Assembly (NCBI RefSeq): GCF_000247695.1
Contig: NW_004624785.1
Coordinates: 508,441-572,440, forward strand
Length of the DNA: 64,000 nucleotides
Direction: 5' to 3'
Source of the DNA: Heterocephalus glaber
Taxonomy: Eukaryota; Chordata; Mammalia; Rodentia; Bathyergidae
The notes beneath the pieces were generated by a model. The model made no database searches. It had not been told where the DNA came from and saw only the letters and a program-made list of their open reading frames with translations. The position numbers and the translations under genes are program-made. Shown here in pieces: positions 12,136 to 23,307 of this stretch (position 1 is the stretch's first letter; each line of letters opens with the position of its first letter).

Positions 12136-13336
12136 GAGCCTGTCTCTCACTCTCATTTTCTCCCTGTAAAACTATGGGCCCAGTGACCTTCAGGTCACTT
12201 GTGTGGGCATATGTGTACAGAACAAGCAGTTCCCTGGTCACTCACGGAAGGGAGTGGCAAGAACTGTGATGTATATGTACTTGCTTTTAAAGGAGATTTA
12301 TTATTAGCAAAGTGAAATGAAGCAACACAAGACATAAGCACTAGCAGCAAATGAGCCCAGCATCCTTTTGCTGGGGGCTGGAGCCTCAAGGGTGATGAGG
12401 AATGAAAGTGTTTCCTCAGCTCCTGCTCTTAGAGTCAGTCTGGAGGCTGCCGACCTTCGCCTGGCAGTTCTCTTTTGCAAAATCAAAGTGCACCAGGGAG
12501 CTGCCACCCACAGTCTACTCCAAGTCAATTCCTTGATCTACACTGCATGGAAACTGCATGGCTGATTCAGGTCTACAAACATCAGTACTAGGGGTTGGGG
12601 GCACAGGACTGGCTCCTTTGCAGGAACATGGAATTTCTTTACAAAATAATGAGAGCCACTGCCTTCCAGACATCCAAGGAACTTAAGGCACTGAGAGTCA
12701 GGGCCCAGGATGCTGTGATTGCAGGTATTCCTGGAGAGAGTCTTGGCCTTTACCCCACCTCCCTTACAAACCAGAAGCAAATCCCATTCTCGCTGCAGTA
12801 TGTACATACTGTGTGCGCACAAAGGCACTTTTTGCCGTGAATGAGCACATGGTCAGGTTATTCACACTAAGAGGTCTAAGATTTGGGCTGAAAGTAGGCC
12901 AATCTGTAAGGCAGTACTATGCACTGTACACTTACCAAAGTGTGTGTGTGTGGGGTCAGTACCAATCAGTACTGAGGATGGGGGCCACAGATGGCACAGG
13001 AAACAGAGTATCAGGCAAGCCTGGCCCCGGAGGGACAGATGAGTCCTGTCCCTCAATGAAACCCTGATTCCCACCAGTGTGCCACATGCTGTGGGGCAGA
13101 GGTCTTGTCCAAGTGCTCTGGACATGACCTGATGCCACCCAGGCTCAGTGGCCACGACCTCTCACTGGATATTGCTTCAGTTTGCCATTTTACTTTCCTC
13201 TAGCAAGCCCATTAGTCACAGGGGAGGCCTAGTTGGCCCTCTTGTTTAGATGCACGGGGTGTTACTGGGTTAGTGAATGCACAGGTGGAAGAGAAGTGCT
13301 CACAGGGAGCAGCAGCCTGGCACAGGCTACCCTTAC

Positions 13337-13439
13337 CATGTCGCTCTGTGACTGCATGGCCCCGTACATGGTGATCCCGTTGGAGGGCGCTGCTGGCTGT
13401 GGGGTGTCAGGCTGGATGTACCCTCTTCTGTCAATCAGG
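13337..13439 (-). CDS. ZDHHC14: ZDHHC14 exon, start of the cytoplasmic C-terminal tail
   Basis: A 103-bp exon. One base completes the Ser codon from the previous exon, then it reads LIDRRGYIQPDTPQPAAPSN and GITMYGAMQSQSDM, ending at GACATG|GTAAGG in phase 0. This is the beginning of the proline- and serine-rich cytosolic tail of ZDHHC14, which varies between family members and probably helps in substrate choice and localisation (inference). The reference sequence as I remember it has Thr where this genome has Met (GAMQSQSDM); ACG to ATG is a one-step CpG transition. The rest of the tail is not recognisable in the 13.3 kb to the left, so the final exon(s) must lie outside the window. Confidence 0.95.
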
Positions 13440-13984
13440 CTGTGGTAGAGAAGAAGGGAGAAGAGAGTGAAGGGAAAAAACCCCACCAAAGATGACTGAC
13501 ATGATTTAAATGTTCAGGTCTGGGCTCCCTCTTTTTGTGATGGCCCCATGTCTGATATCTTAGAATGCACCTTACTCATTTCCACATAAAACCAGTAACC
13601 AAATTCTGTCACTCCTCCTTTAAAAGTCCAGTGGCACTGGTTGCCTCCTCATCAGGCTAAAGGCTTGTCACCTGCTGCAGTCCCCCACATCTTCCTACTT
13701 GTCCCCCATTGGCTGATCTCACCTTATGATGCCACAATCTGTCCCTGGCTTTTCTCTCCAGCCTCAAGTCCCATCTTCTCTTTACACTCATTCAGCAAAT
13801 GTGTTCCAAGCAACTGCCATGTGCCAATGCAGGTAACTGGGTGGAACCAGAGCCACAGCTACTCCCCCAAAGTGCTCTGCACTTTGTCTTCTCTATATTT
13901 CTATTTAAGCCTTTTTTATTTCCTGTCCAAAGTTATGTTCCCTCCCACTCCACTGTCAACTGGCTCAAAGGAGAACATTGTCCA

Positions 13985-14300
13985 TTGAATTATGCAAAAC
14001 GATATGCCAGAGTCCCAACCCTAGTATCTCTGAATATGACTTTATTTGGAAATAGGGTCTTTGCAGATGCATTTGAGTTTCTACTTGATTGGGGACAGCC
14101 TGCATCCAACAAGACTGGTGTCCTTATAAGAAAAGACAAAGATACAGGGAAGACAATGCTATGTGGAGGAACAGGGACACACTGGGAGGAGGCCACATGA
14201 CAAACAGGCAGATGAGAATGATGTATCTATAAGCCAAGGAAGGTAGAGGATGCCAAGCAGCAACCAGGAGCTGGGAAGGGAAAGGAAAGAAGGGCCCTCC
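13985..14300 (+). mobile_element. MLT1-type LTR remnant
   Basis: The stretch TTTATTTGGAAATAGGGTCT, TTGCAGATGCATTTGAGTT, GACTGGTGTCCTTATAAGA and ATGTATCTATAAGCCAAGGA matches the order of landmarks in MLT1A-like MaLR LTRs. The 3' part is missing or too diverged. Confidence 0.82.
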
Positions 14301-15109
14301 CCACTTCCAGAGCCTCCAGTTTCAAAGGGATCCCTTCTTCGCTACCACCATGAATGCAGACTGCCAGTCTCCAAACCTGAGGGAATACGTTTCTGTTTTG
14401 CGCTCCCTCCCCCCATTTTTGGCACTTTATTATGGTGACCTTGGAAGGTACTATAGGGCTCAGCTCAAGAGGGCACAGAGATCTGTGCAGGGCAGAGGGC
14501 TGCAGGTGAGAGGTGAGGGGCAGGCATAAAGGACCACCAGGAGCACAAGCCTGTCCTGTGTCCAGGGAGCTACAAGTGCAGGTTCACAGAGGAACCCCTG
14601 GGAGAGGGGGCTGGCCAGCCTCAAAGACCCCCAGCTTAGAGCACATTGACATGGGTCCCAGTGCTAAGTGCCAGTCCCTAAGATTGGCTTCCCCTCTCCT
14701 AGAGGAGTGGGACTAGTTGTGGGGGGCAGTGCTCAAGGGGTGGAGGGACCATGTGGCTCCCAGTGGGGTAGGATGAAGGGATGGAAAGTACTTACTATAC
14801 TTCCAATGAACTTGGATTGGGAGTTATTCACTGAAATGCTGCTATTTTGGGGGAAATGAAAGTGAGTCCTCCTTCCTTCCCTGTTCAAGTGACAATAGAA
14901 ATTAAGGGATTTGTGGGGGGTTTCATCTAGGAGCAGCAAAAGAACCGGGTCACCAAGACAGACTGCAGGGACAGCAGGGAAACATGGCCACACCCAACTG
15001 TGTCCAGCCTGTTTGCTGCAGCAGCCACACCTCCAGGACTGGGACTCTTGGTGCAGCACTAACGTGGCCGTGCCTCACAGGGCCGGCTGGTCCTCACCTG
15101 GAGTCACAA

Positions 15110-15430
15110 GCCCTCCACATAAGTCTCTGCCCTCTCATCTTCCTTCTCTACTGTCTCTGCCCCTCCTTGCTCCCTTCACTCCAGCAAATGAAACTATCTG
15201 TTCTTCCTTCATTCACCAGGGTCCTTTGCACATGCTATTCCCTCCATTTGTCAAAACACTCCTCCCCTCAATTCCTACTAATCCTTTAGGATGTAGGTCA
15301 GCCTTGGCCGCTCTCTCAGGTGTGGAACTGTCACTCCACTCCACCACTGCCTTATTGACTGTCCATGCTGCCCATGAGATGGCACTGTTCTTGGGTACCC
15401 AGCTTTGAACACAGCATGTGCCCAGGAAGC
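15110..15430 (+). repeat. L2-like LINE 3' fragment
   Basis: CCTTTGCACATGCTATTCCC, followed by sequence in the order seen in L2 3' ends (CCTCCCCTCAATTCC ... TAGGATGTAGGTCAGCC). Limits approximate. Confidence 0.6.
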
Positions 15431-17339
15431 AGCAGCCAAAGGAGTTCTTATCATTGGCTTGGCGTAAAAAGGCCCACGAAGGGCCTGACACTGGCAGGTT
15501 CTTGGGACTTTCTCTTTTCTAGTTTTCTGTTCCTCCTGCTGTACTTACATGAGGACCCCCTTTCTCCAAACCTGGCCATGTCCAGTGACTGCCACCCACC
15601 CTGGTGACACTGTGCAGGTATCAGGATGTGGGTCTTTGTATCCTTGGGATTCAGGCTATCATTATGACACAGAGGCACACATTTGCTCACAAGCACATCA
15701 TGTTTATAACATACTAGGGGCAGCCCTAGCACACAGTTCTGGGCATGCGAGGGACACTGCTCAGCAGGCTGGCCCGGCAGGGGTGCCCCGGGAAGATCCT
15801 GGCCTCCTTGAGGGCTCCAAGGTTGGGTGAGGTAGACAGAGGGAGGACAAGGTAAGAAGGTGACAGGAGCAAGAAGCAGAGAGGAACATCTTCCCTCTCA
15901 TACCTGCCTGAGGGGAGCCTTGGGGCCCTGCCCGCTCCCTGTGAAGTGTGTTAAAATAATTCACTAGAAGGTCATGGGGCTGAGGCTGCTCCAGCACCTG
16001 GAGTCCCTACACAAGCAAATGGAAGCCCAGCTCTGTGTGACCAACCTTAACCAACCAGTTACCACTGACTAACTTGTAACCAGGGACTTTGCACTGCAGT
16101 GACCCAAATAAGGCTGCTGCTCATTTAGTCAGTTGGTTATTTCCTTTCTTTGCTTCCCCTCACCCTCCACAATCCTCCTTGTGCCCCTTCCGTGCAGCCC
16201 CAAACCACTTATGAACTGGAGCTGCCTGATTCATAAATCATTACCTACTCAAATAGACTCTAATATTTTGATATGCCTTCGTTTCCCTTTTAACAAACAA
16301 TTTAAGCAGTTCCAAGGGGAGGGCCATCCTCGAGAAGTGCTCTGCTCAATGATTTTTGGAAGAATATGGCCCAAACCCAGCCCCAACAGCAAATTTCATC
16401 CAGTTGTGAAAGGAATTATTTTGATTATGCCATATTGCAAACCTAGGCCCCGAGAGCAAGAAAAAAGATTTGGACAGAGTTTGAGAGTTTTTAGTTCTTT
16501 CCCTGGACTCAGATAAGGGGACATGCTGTAATTTTCACTGTAATCCTCCTCCAGGTGCCTCCCCCCACTCCCATGGCTTCCCCTAGTACTTGAAAACACA
16601 TCAGTAGGGAACAATATTAAAAGGGGAAATCAAGCACTTCCTGAGAGATTTCACAGACCAAGGAGCCCCGAGAAGGAGGCCTGGGTGAGACTGGAGCTCT
16701 CTTCATGAGGAGCTGGTAACCACCAGGGAGGCCTGACACCTGCCGAGTGGCCTCATTCTAGAGGCCTTGCCTACCTCTTCTGCCAGCTCCCCAAGACGAT
16801 GCCTCTGAGGAGCAAGTCAGGGATTCCCTATAATGTCAAGTTCAGGAGAAAGGAGGCATATTGGGCTCCCAACTTTCCAGAAAACTACAAAAGGATCCCC
16901 TGCTAGTTACCCAGTGGCCATCACGATGATTCATATCAGCAGCAGCCATTTCCATAAGCAGTGGCCTTGGATATGCATGTGGGCTGGGGCTTTGTGTCAC
17001 TCTGAATTCCCTAGTGAGGGTTTTCCAAGGCTGGCAATAACTTGCAGTGTGCATTCCACAAGCACACTCCAGTGAGGTCTAGGCACACAGCGAGGCTGGA
17101 GACAATCAGTTGCCTGTGAGGTTTCTCTCTATTGTACAGATTTAGAAATCAGAAGGGAAGAAGTAGCAATAGATTGGAAACTCATCCAGAAACCTGGTAT
17201 GCTTGCTCAGTCAATAATTGTTGATGATCAATCTGTGGGAAATATTCTACTTAGGTATAATTCACAAATAATCAAGCATTGATTATATTTTGAACTTGCA
17301 AGGCTCTGACCTGGAGGCAGCATGCATCTGTGGACACAC

Positions 17340-17612
17340 AAACTGGTTCATTAACTAGGTGTGTGATCTGGGGCACATGATTCAAATTCTGTGCCTCAGT
17401 TTCTCCATCCATAAAATCATAGACATTAATATCCACCTCATAAGGACAGAGTGAGTTGTTTTTTTTTTTTTTTTGTACCGGGGATCGAACTCAGGACCTT
17501 GTGCTTGCAAAGTAGGCAGCGGAACCACTGAGCTAAATCCTCGGCCAGAGTGAGATTTTAAAAATCAATATATAAAGCATTTAGAGTAGGGCTGAATACT
17601 AGTTCAATAAAT
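17340..17612 (+). repeat. MIR element split by an ID-like SINE
   Basis: GTGTGTGATCTGGGGCACA, CTGTGCCTCAGTTTCTCCAT and, after the SINE, AATATATAAAGCATTTAGAG and TTCAATAAATGTCTGC. Confidence 0.82.
17458..17545 (-). repeat. ID-like SINE inside a MIR
   Basis: T-run followed by GTACCGGGGATCGAACTCAG and ending in the complement of the A box. The duplication CAGAGTGAG (17447-17455 and after 17545) lies in MIR sequence, so the ID copy is the younger of the two. Confidence 0.93.
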
Positions 17613-18167
17613 GTCTGCTATTGCCATGGTTAATATCATTTTCATCCATCCTCACACTCCCAGCTACTGCAGCACTTGCTTCTACAGGTTTTCTAATTGT
17701 GTCCTACATGTGTGTTCTGGTTACCTGCCATGCTCACCTCAGCTCCCTGCTTGTCACAGATGCTCAGTGTCAATAATTAACAGTGTCATGTGCTTCAGTT
17801 TTCCTATTTTGAGATTTTAGAGTACTTTCCCCCCAGTCTGACATAAATCAAGACCAAAAAAATGTGAAGTGTGAAACACATTCACAGTGGGACTGTAATT
17901 CGTGTGTCTCACTCCAAGACAGGTGGCTCTGCTTTGAATTCCATCATCTGACATTAATAGCTGACCACTGGGCGTTGAAGCCAGTGGGAGTATGTTTAAG
18001 GCTGTGTCCACGTGGCACCAAGAGGAGAAGCTGAGCTGGTGGTCATGGGTGGATGTGACCAGCTCCAGCTGGTAGGGGCCAGGCCTCAGCTTCATGTAGC
18101 CTGTACTGACACAGCTAAAGTGCTTTTTTCAAGATCTGCTAAGAGCATAATGCTTTCTCAATCTTAC

Positions 18168-18277
18168 CTCGGAGAAATGGGCCCACATAGGGCAACACAG
18201 CAATTTGTAAAGATATTTCCATAGCTGTAGGGATTGTAATTTTCTTTACCTCTTTTATTTGACCAAGATCCTTTAAT
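18168..18277 (-). CDS. ZDHHC14: ZDHHC14 exon with the conserved C-terminal (PaCCT) region
   Basis: A 110-bp exon reading [20 protein letters not shown] and then [16 protein letters not shown], ending in AG of a Ser codon. It directly follows the TTNED exon in phase 0. The NxYxxG...NxxxxxC arrangement is the PaCCT region (palmitoyltransferase conserved C-terminus), which packs against the membrane core and is needed for activity in characterised family members. The [18 protein letters not shown] wording is that of ZDHHC14. The acceptor is a strong pyrimidine tract ending in CAG; the donor is CCGAG|GTAAGA. All residues I would expect are present, with no frameshift or stop. Confidence 0.96.
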
Positions 18278-18728
18278 CTGAAAGAAAAAGAGCATCAATA
18301 ACACACAATATCCTTCATTCTGATGCCACAGTTTAGGCAAACCAGACCATGACAAGCTCATGAAAAATGCACATAAACTTATTTCTTCATCAGGAGAAAC
18401 TGAGGTACTTTTCTAAAGGAAAATGGGGATTTTACACCAAACTTGGAAATATCCTCAAAGACTGGCTTAAATTAGGAGAGAGCAACAGTCTCTGGGCACA
18501 GTAATGTCCCCAACATGGTACTAAAAAGTCCTGTCATATAAGCCAGTGGAGACTTTTTCATACTCACATCTAGTGCCCTAAAGAGTAATTAAATGACCAG
18601 TAGCTAAAAAAGTTAATGTAACTCCCGAACTTGCTATTTAGACTATAAGAATTCAGTCTCACAGACTAGCAAAGACAGTCTGTCTTGGAGACTCTAATAT
18701 TCAGTTACCAAATCAAAGTAACTGTCTT

Positions 18729-18820
18729 TTTTTTTTTTTTTTTTTTTGGTACCAGAGATCGAACTCGGGTCCCTGTGCTTGCACAGCAGGTGACAAAACC
18801 ACTGAGCTAAATCCCCAGCC
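18729..18820 (-). repeat. ID-like SINE
   Basis: T-run tail, B box complement and A box complement present. Perfect 15-bp target duplication CAAAGTAACTGTCTT at 18714-18728 and 18821-18835. Confidence 0.96.
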
Positions 18821-19208
18821 CAAAGTAACTGTCTTAATAATCTTTTATTTCATGTATTTTTATCAGCATTAATTTTTCTCAAACTTTTGTTTAAGGTAAC
18901 CTTACTCATTTTGAGGCATTCAATTCATGGATACAGAATTATGGATACAGACTTTTGTTGAAATCCAGGAAATAAGGGCAATAAAGACATTTTCCAACAT
19001 TATGATTCCTGTGTTTACTCTTTTTTTTTCTGCTTGCATTACTCACCTGATTACTCCAAGAAGTCAACCTGTCACAATCTCTATTAGGGAAAGTGCAACA
19101 AGTTGTTTCCAAGATTATTTAAGAGGAATAGAATCTTCTTAGGCCAGAGCTGGGAGTTACTTTGCTAATTTTACTATCTGACAAACATGGTTAGAAAAGA
19201 TCAGGAGA

Positions 19209-19405
19209 GCCAGGCATGGTGGCATTAATGCCTGTAATGTCAACATTCTGAGAGGCTGAGGGAGGAGGATCTCAAGTTTGAGCCCAACATGGGTAATTTA
19301 CTGACTTAGTGAGACCTTCTCTCAAGAAAAGTTTTTTAAAAACTGGGGCTGGAGATATAGCTCACTGGAAAGGCCCTGAGTTCAGTACCAGTACTGGGGT
19401 GCGAG
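19209..19405 (+). repeat. B1-ID fusion SINE
   Basis: A B1-like left part (CCAGGCATGGTGGCATTAAT ... GAGACCTTCTCTC) joined through an A-rich linker to an ID-like right part (GGGCTGGAGATATAGCTCAC ... GAGTTCAGTACCAG). Flanks AGATCAGGAGA and AGATTAGGAGA mark it as one insertion. Confidence 0.9.
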
Positions 19406-19588
19406 AGATTAGGAGAATGTAGAGGTGTCCAAGAGAGAAACGTAGGATGACACACGATGTGCTTCCACTTCCCCTCCTTTGCTCCCATGGGCTCTTATCT
19501 GGGGTGGGATGTGTGCAGGAAGTTGGCCCCTGACCTCTTTCTTCCTTTTCTTCCTCCACTGTTAACTGGGGTAGAGCTGGGAACTTAC

Positions 19589-19691
19589 ATCTTCATTCGT
19601 TGTCTGGTTGGAGCTGATCAAGTACGTGTGGAAACCTGAGAGGCCAACAATGGACCAGACAGAGAAGAAACACACCACGGCCTCCAGCACG
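19589..19691 (-). CDS. ZDHHC14: ZDHHC14 exon with fourth membrane segment and TTxE motif
   Basis: A 103-bp exon. Its first base completes the Ser codon begun in the 49-bp exon, then it reads [20 protein letters not shown], then [14 protein letters not shown]. The hydrophobic part is the fourth membrane segment of the DHHC core. TTNE is the TTxE motif found just after that segment in this family, on the cytosolic side near the active site. The donor is conventional (GAAGAT|GTAAGT, phase 0). The acceptor is an AC rather than AG: the intron ends TGCCAC and carries TCCTTGAC just upstream, as expected for a minor-class AT-AC intron. An alternative AC six bases further upstream would add two residues in frame, but it lies too close to the branch point and does not fit the family sequence. 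Confidence 0.94.
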
Positions 19692-19709
19692 GTGGCAGTG
19701 AGTCAAGGA
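19692..19709 (-). other. ZDHHC14: U12-type branch point and AC acceptor
   Basis: On the minus strand the intron ends TCCTTGACTCACTGCCAC. TCCTTGAC matches the U12 branch-point consensus (TTCCTTRAC) and its presumed branch adenosine at 19703 lies 11 nt before the last intron base, within the narrow spacing typical of minor-class introns. The intron ends in AC, and there is no long pyrimidine tract, which is also typical. Confidence 0.9.
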
Positions 19710-21809
19710 GGCAACTGGAGAGGAGAAGGATTCCTAGATCCACTAGGGGCAGGATGCTTACAGATTAGGGAACCAAACACTGACAGACTGGTTCCCAGGC
19801 TTCTCAAGTTAGGTAGCCTTGTCTTATTTTCTGCTGTTCCATCACAGCAGTTTTCTTTCTAACCAGAGGGAGACCTTCAGGGCATGGACTATGTCATATT
19901 CCCCTGTCATCCCCCACACAGAGAAGCATATGTGGCTCTGTAAATGACTGGTGGGTTCCCTGGTATCACTTGCTTTTTAATGGTAGGCAGTGCCCCAACT
20001 GTTTTCCCTGCTTGAGCTTCACATCTCATGACTTACAGGGGAGTCAGGGACTGAGGCCCCCAAATCAGGAAGCTCCCTGCTTTGAGCTGGCAGCAGGTCA
20101 GGGTTGAATGAAAGGTCTACATAGAGGCCAATGACAGTAGTGCCAAAGGTGACTCTGCCCAGTAGGAAGGCTTCTGAGGTCCAGTTTTCTGTCTCAGTGG
20201 ACCATCTATTCTTGGCTCAAAAAGTAAAAGAAGAAGAAGGTTGAGGCCTCTGTGTGGGATCAGGGTGGAGATACTGCTGCTTAGGGGACCTCTTCCCAGC
20301 CCCTCAGCCAATCCCTGATATACAAGGCTGCTGGGAAATATGACCTCCTCTTGAGGACAGCCAGGGAGAGAGGTCAGGAGTCCCACATGGTGTGCTACCA
20401 TCAACAGAGAAACAGCTGGGCAATCCTTGAGAGATGAGACCAGTTCCCAAAAAGTGTGGCAATTGAGAAAGCTTTCCTATCCCACAAATGTTTATAAGAT
20501 TCTATTTACAAGATACAGATGTTTCTCAGGAAAAACCCCATTCTTCATGGGGTGGGGGTTAAATACACATCTTGCATTCCCCCATCAGTGAATTACAGGC
20601 TGGGGAAAGCCAAGCCTTGTGCTTTCCTCTGGCTGCCAAGGATGGCAGCCATACTGATCATGCTATGATACGTCACCATTGATTTTTCCAGGTTGGAGAT
20701 AATTCACCTTTAGAGCACAGAACTGAATACATTACCCAGTGCAGTGTTATAATGTGCCACAGTATGACTGACAAAGGCTATTCTCTGGTGCATAGAATGG
20801 GAGGAAAGATTGTGTTCCTATTTGTGGGCTGTCAGTATCATAGTAAGCCACAGGGGCTGCTCTTGGAGAAGCAGGTGGTTGGGAGGACTGAGAGAGGCAA
20901 GAGAGATGCAGAGAAGTAGTCCTGACCTGGGGCTGCCGTGGGGCTGGGCAGGACTCTGCTTCTTCCAGGGTTAGCCCGGTAGGCAAATGGCTATGCTGGG
21001 AGCCCTGTGTATACATGAAGACACATGGATGATGACCCATGTAGCACAGATGGTCTTCTCAATGGCCTCCCCACAGGTCAGAGTTCACAGATGCCCCTGC
21101 CTTACAAAAGGGGACAGCCTGGGGAAGTAGTCCAGGTGGGATTCATATCCTGCACTGCCTGGAAAAAAGAGGTGGAGTCCAAGGAAGAAGACGAGGTAAC
21201 CTGAGGGGAGACTGAGTCAGGGAAACTGGACTGTGCAAGAGGCAATGATGCTAGTAATGAGTTTGCATGAACTGGAAGGAAAAGACAAGAGAAAGATCAA
21301 AGGAGAGAGAACAAGAAACTGTCAAGAGAAAGAAGAACAGAACCAAAATATGCATTTACTGAATAACTCATGAGAGCCAAACTTCAATCTCAGAAATATG
21401 TACAGGTCACCAAACATTTTCAGTGCAGGTAGAATGATGATGATGTTGATGACAAAGTCAAAATAGAGATAACAGTCATTTATGTGAATTGTATAAAAAC
21501 TGGCATATAAAAGTGGAGGAGAATCACAGCAGGTTGAGGGTCTCCTGCCCACGATTTGGCTGCTGCTCCTTTTACAATTCTTCTTCCAATTACTGCCTGC
21601 ATCAGGAGGCCATGTGACCAGTGGATGGGGGAGTTTTAAAGGTTTATAGCAACAGTCAAAATTGCAGCTCACTATATTCATATCATGTCTGCTGCAGAAA
21701 TGTTTCACCAATAGCAGGATGCAATGCCACTGTGAGCTCATAGCTGTGGCAAAACAAGGGAAGATACAAGATAAAGCCCTGTCCCTAGCTACAGTCCCTT
21801 GAATCATCA

Positions 21810-21990
21810 TCATCATTTGTAACAGTGGCTGCCATCTCTGATGATGTCATCAGGCACTGTTCCAAAACACCACACAGAATAACTCAAGCCTCAGAGTAAC
21901 CCGGGGTGTATGTGGGGCAGGTGTGCCATTCCCAGCCAACAGGTTGGGAAACAGAGGCAGAAAGCAGTGAAGTAAGCTGGAGATGAAATA
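21810..21990 (+). repeat. MIR element
   Basis: CAGGCACTGTTCC, ATAACTCAAGCCTCAGAGTA and GGGAAACAGAGGCAGAAAGC fit MIR. It ends where the L1 begins. Confidence 0.6.
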
Positions 21991-23307
21991 GCAGAGCAGG
22001 ACTTCTGGGAAGATGGCAGAATGTAAGCAGCAGGGAAAGAACTTCTCCAAGATTTGGTGTCTTTACACTGGAATGTAGCAGCTGAAGGAGGAGAAGAAAG
22101 AGGGAAGTGGATCTCTGGGACCCAGGAAGGATCTGAGATGAGAATTGAAATCTATAGGGAGAGTGAAGAGAGAGACTTTAAAGAAGGGGAGGGAGGTACC
22201 AAGCAGCACTCTCTCCCAGAGCCTGGACTCTCCAAGAGGGAATGGCAGGCCAAAACTGCAGACAGATCATGACTACTGACAACCCCAGAGGCCTCCAAGG
22301 AGAAATGCACCAGTGGAATGGAGCAGTGGATGAACCGGACTGCAGCAGCTGGTGAGTTATCTGGATTCAGACCTCACCCAGGAGAGGGTAATTAGTGGTA
22401 ACTATCTTGGAGAGGGGCCAACTGAGTTTGGAATTCAGAACAGCTGTGGGCAGACTCCATTTAGTAGCTTCCAGGGCCTCCCTGTGGGTGCTGAGTTCAA
22501 GTCAGCAGAAGGTCAGGGAGTGGAGTTCAAGCTGGCAGGAGACACATGGACTGTTATAGGCTCAAAGAATCCAGTTCCAGCCTCATAGCCAGAAACTTGC
22601 TTAAACTTCAGAGGAACTAAAGGGGCAGGGTGGCTGGGATTATCCACTACCCCACAGTGAAGCTGTGGCTAGCTTGTTAGGATTAATGAATTTGGCTCTG
22701 GACTCTGTTTGTCCACATTGCCTCTTTTTTTTCTTTTTTTTCTGTCTGTTTTTTCTCCTTTCTAGTTCTTATTTTATTTTGTTTAGTTTTTTTTCTTGAC
22801 TGTTTGAACACAATTTCTAGTTTTTTTGTTGTGTTCTGTTCTTGTTTTTATTTTTTCCTTTTCTCTTCCCCACCTGTCTTCTTCACCAGTTTCCTAAAAT
22901 TTGTCATCCAGCCTTGCTTCTAACCTCTCCCTCTTCTTCTATTTCTGTTTTTTTTTTACCCCCACCTCCTTTTAAATCTTCTCCCCTATGGGTAAAAAAG
23001 CCATATTAAGGGCTACAATTTGTCATTTTCTAGGCTGTATTTGATGCTATTGTTATTGTTGATTGTACTACTTTAGCCAAGGTGACATAATTGTGCTAAT
23101 CAGCTGTTCCTCCTGGCATACCAAGACAGAGATTGCCTAAGGGTCTGAAAAAAAAACTATAGGCCGGTGCCAAAGAACTGGCAGCTGGGCCAAGTCGGCA
23201 AAAACTTCTCAGCCACAATAAATTGAAGAGGTAGGATCCTGTAACAGACTCAAAATCCAAAAACTAGTTATACCTGGAAGACACTTCTGAGAAGTACTCA
23301 TTTTCTA

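Larger units (their letters stand above)
1..13336 (-). other. ZDHHC14: ZDHHC14 intron downstream of the 13337 exon (incomplete)
   Basis: Intronic sequence of at least 13.3 kb; its far end is outside the window. It holds a CT-rich tract, ID-like SINEs, L1 fragments, one solo MaLR LTR, a B1-like SINE and several MIRs, listed separately. I searched for the short tail exon and the final tail exon by peptide expectation and did not see them. Stretches at about 400-860 (pyrimidine-rich), 2610-3280, 3670-4340, 4490-5750, 6180-6590, 7290-8870, 10060-10960, 11100-11930 and 12140-13330 contain nothing I can identify with confidence. Confidence 0.85.
13440..18167 (-). other. ZDHHC14: ZDHHC14 intron (4.7 kb)
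   Basis: Conventional GT-AG intron between the PaCCT exon and the tail exon. It contains an MLT1-type LTR remnant, L2-like sequence and a MIR interrupted by an ID-like SINE. Between about 14300 and 15100, 15430 and 17330, and 17610 and 18160 I see only unique intronic sequence. Confidence 0.95.
18278..19588 (-). other. ZDHHC14: ZDHHC14 intron (1.3 kb)
   Basis: Conventional GT-AG intron (donor GTAAGT, acceptor after TTTTTCTTTCAG). It contains one ID-like SINE and one B1-ID fusion SINE; the rest is unique sequence. Confidence 0.96.

Noticed and set aside
13262..13489. A longer coding region around the tail exon, including the open frame on both sides
   Set aside because: Family sequence stops exactly at the acceptor and donor; the extra residues (MVGFFPF... 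and VRVACAR...) are intronic read-through.
14733..15491. Overlapping open frames of 92-165 codons on both strands around 15 kb
   Set aside because: They overlap L2-like and unique intronic sequence, lack splice-consistent limits or recognisable domains, and occur on both strands as expected by chance in GC-richer DNA.
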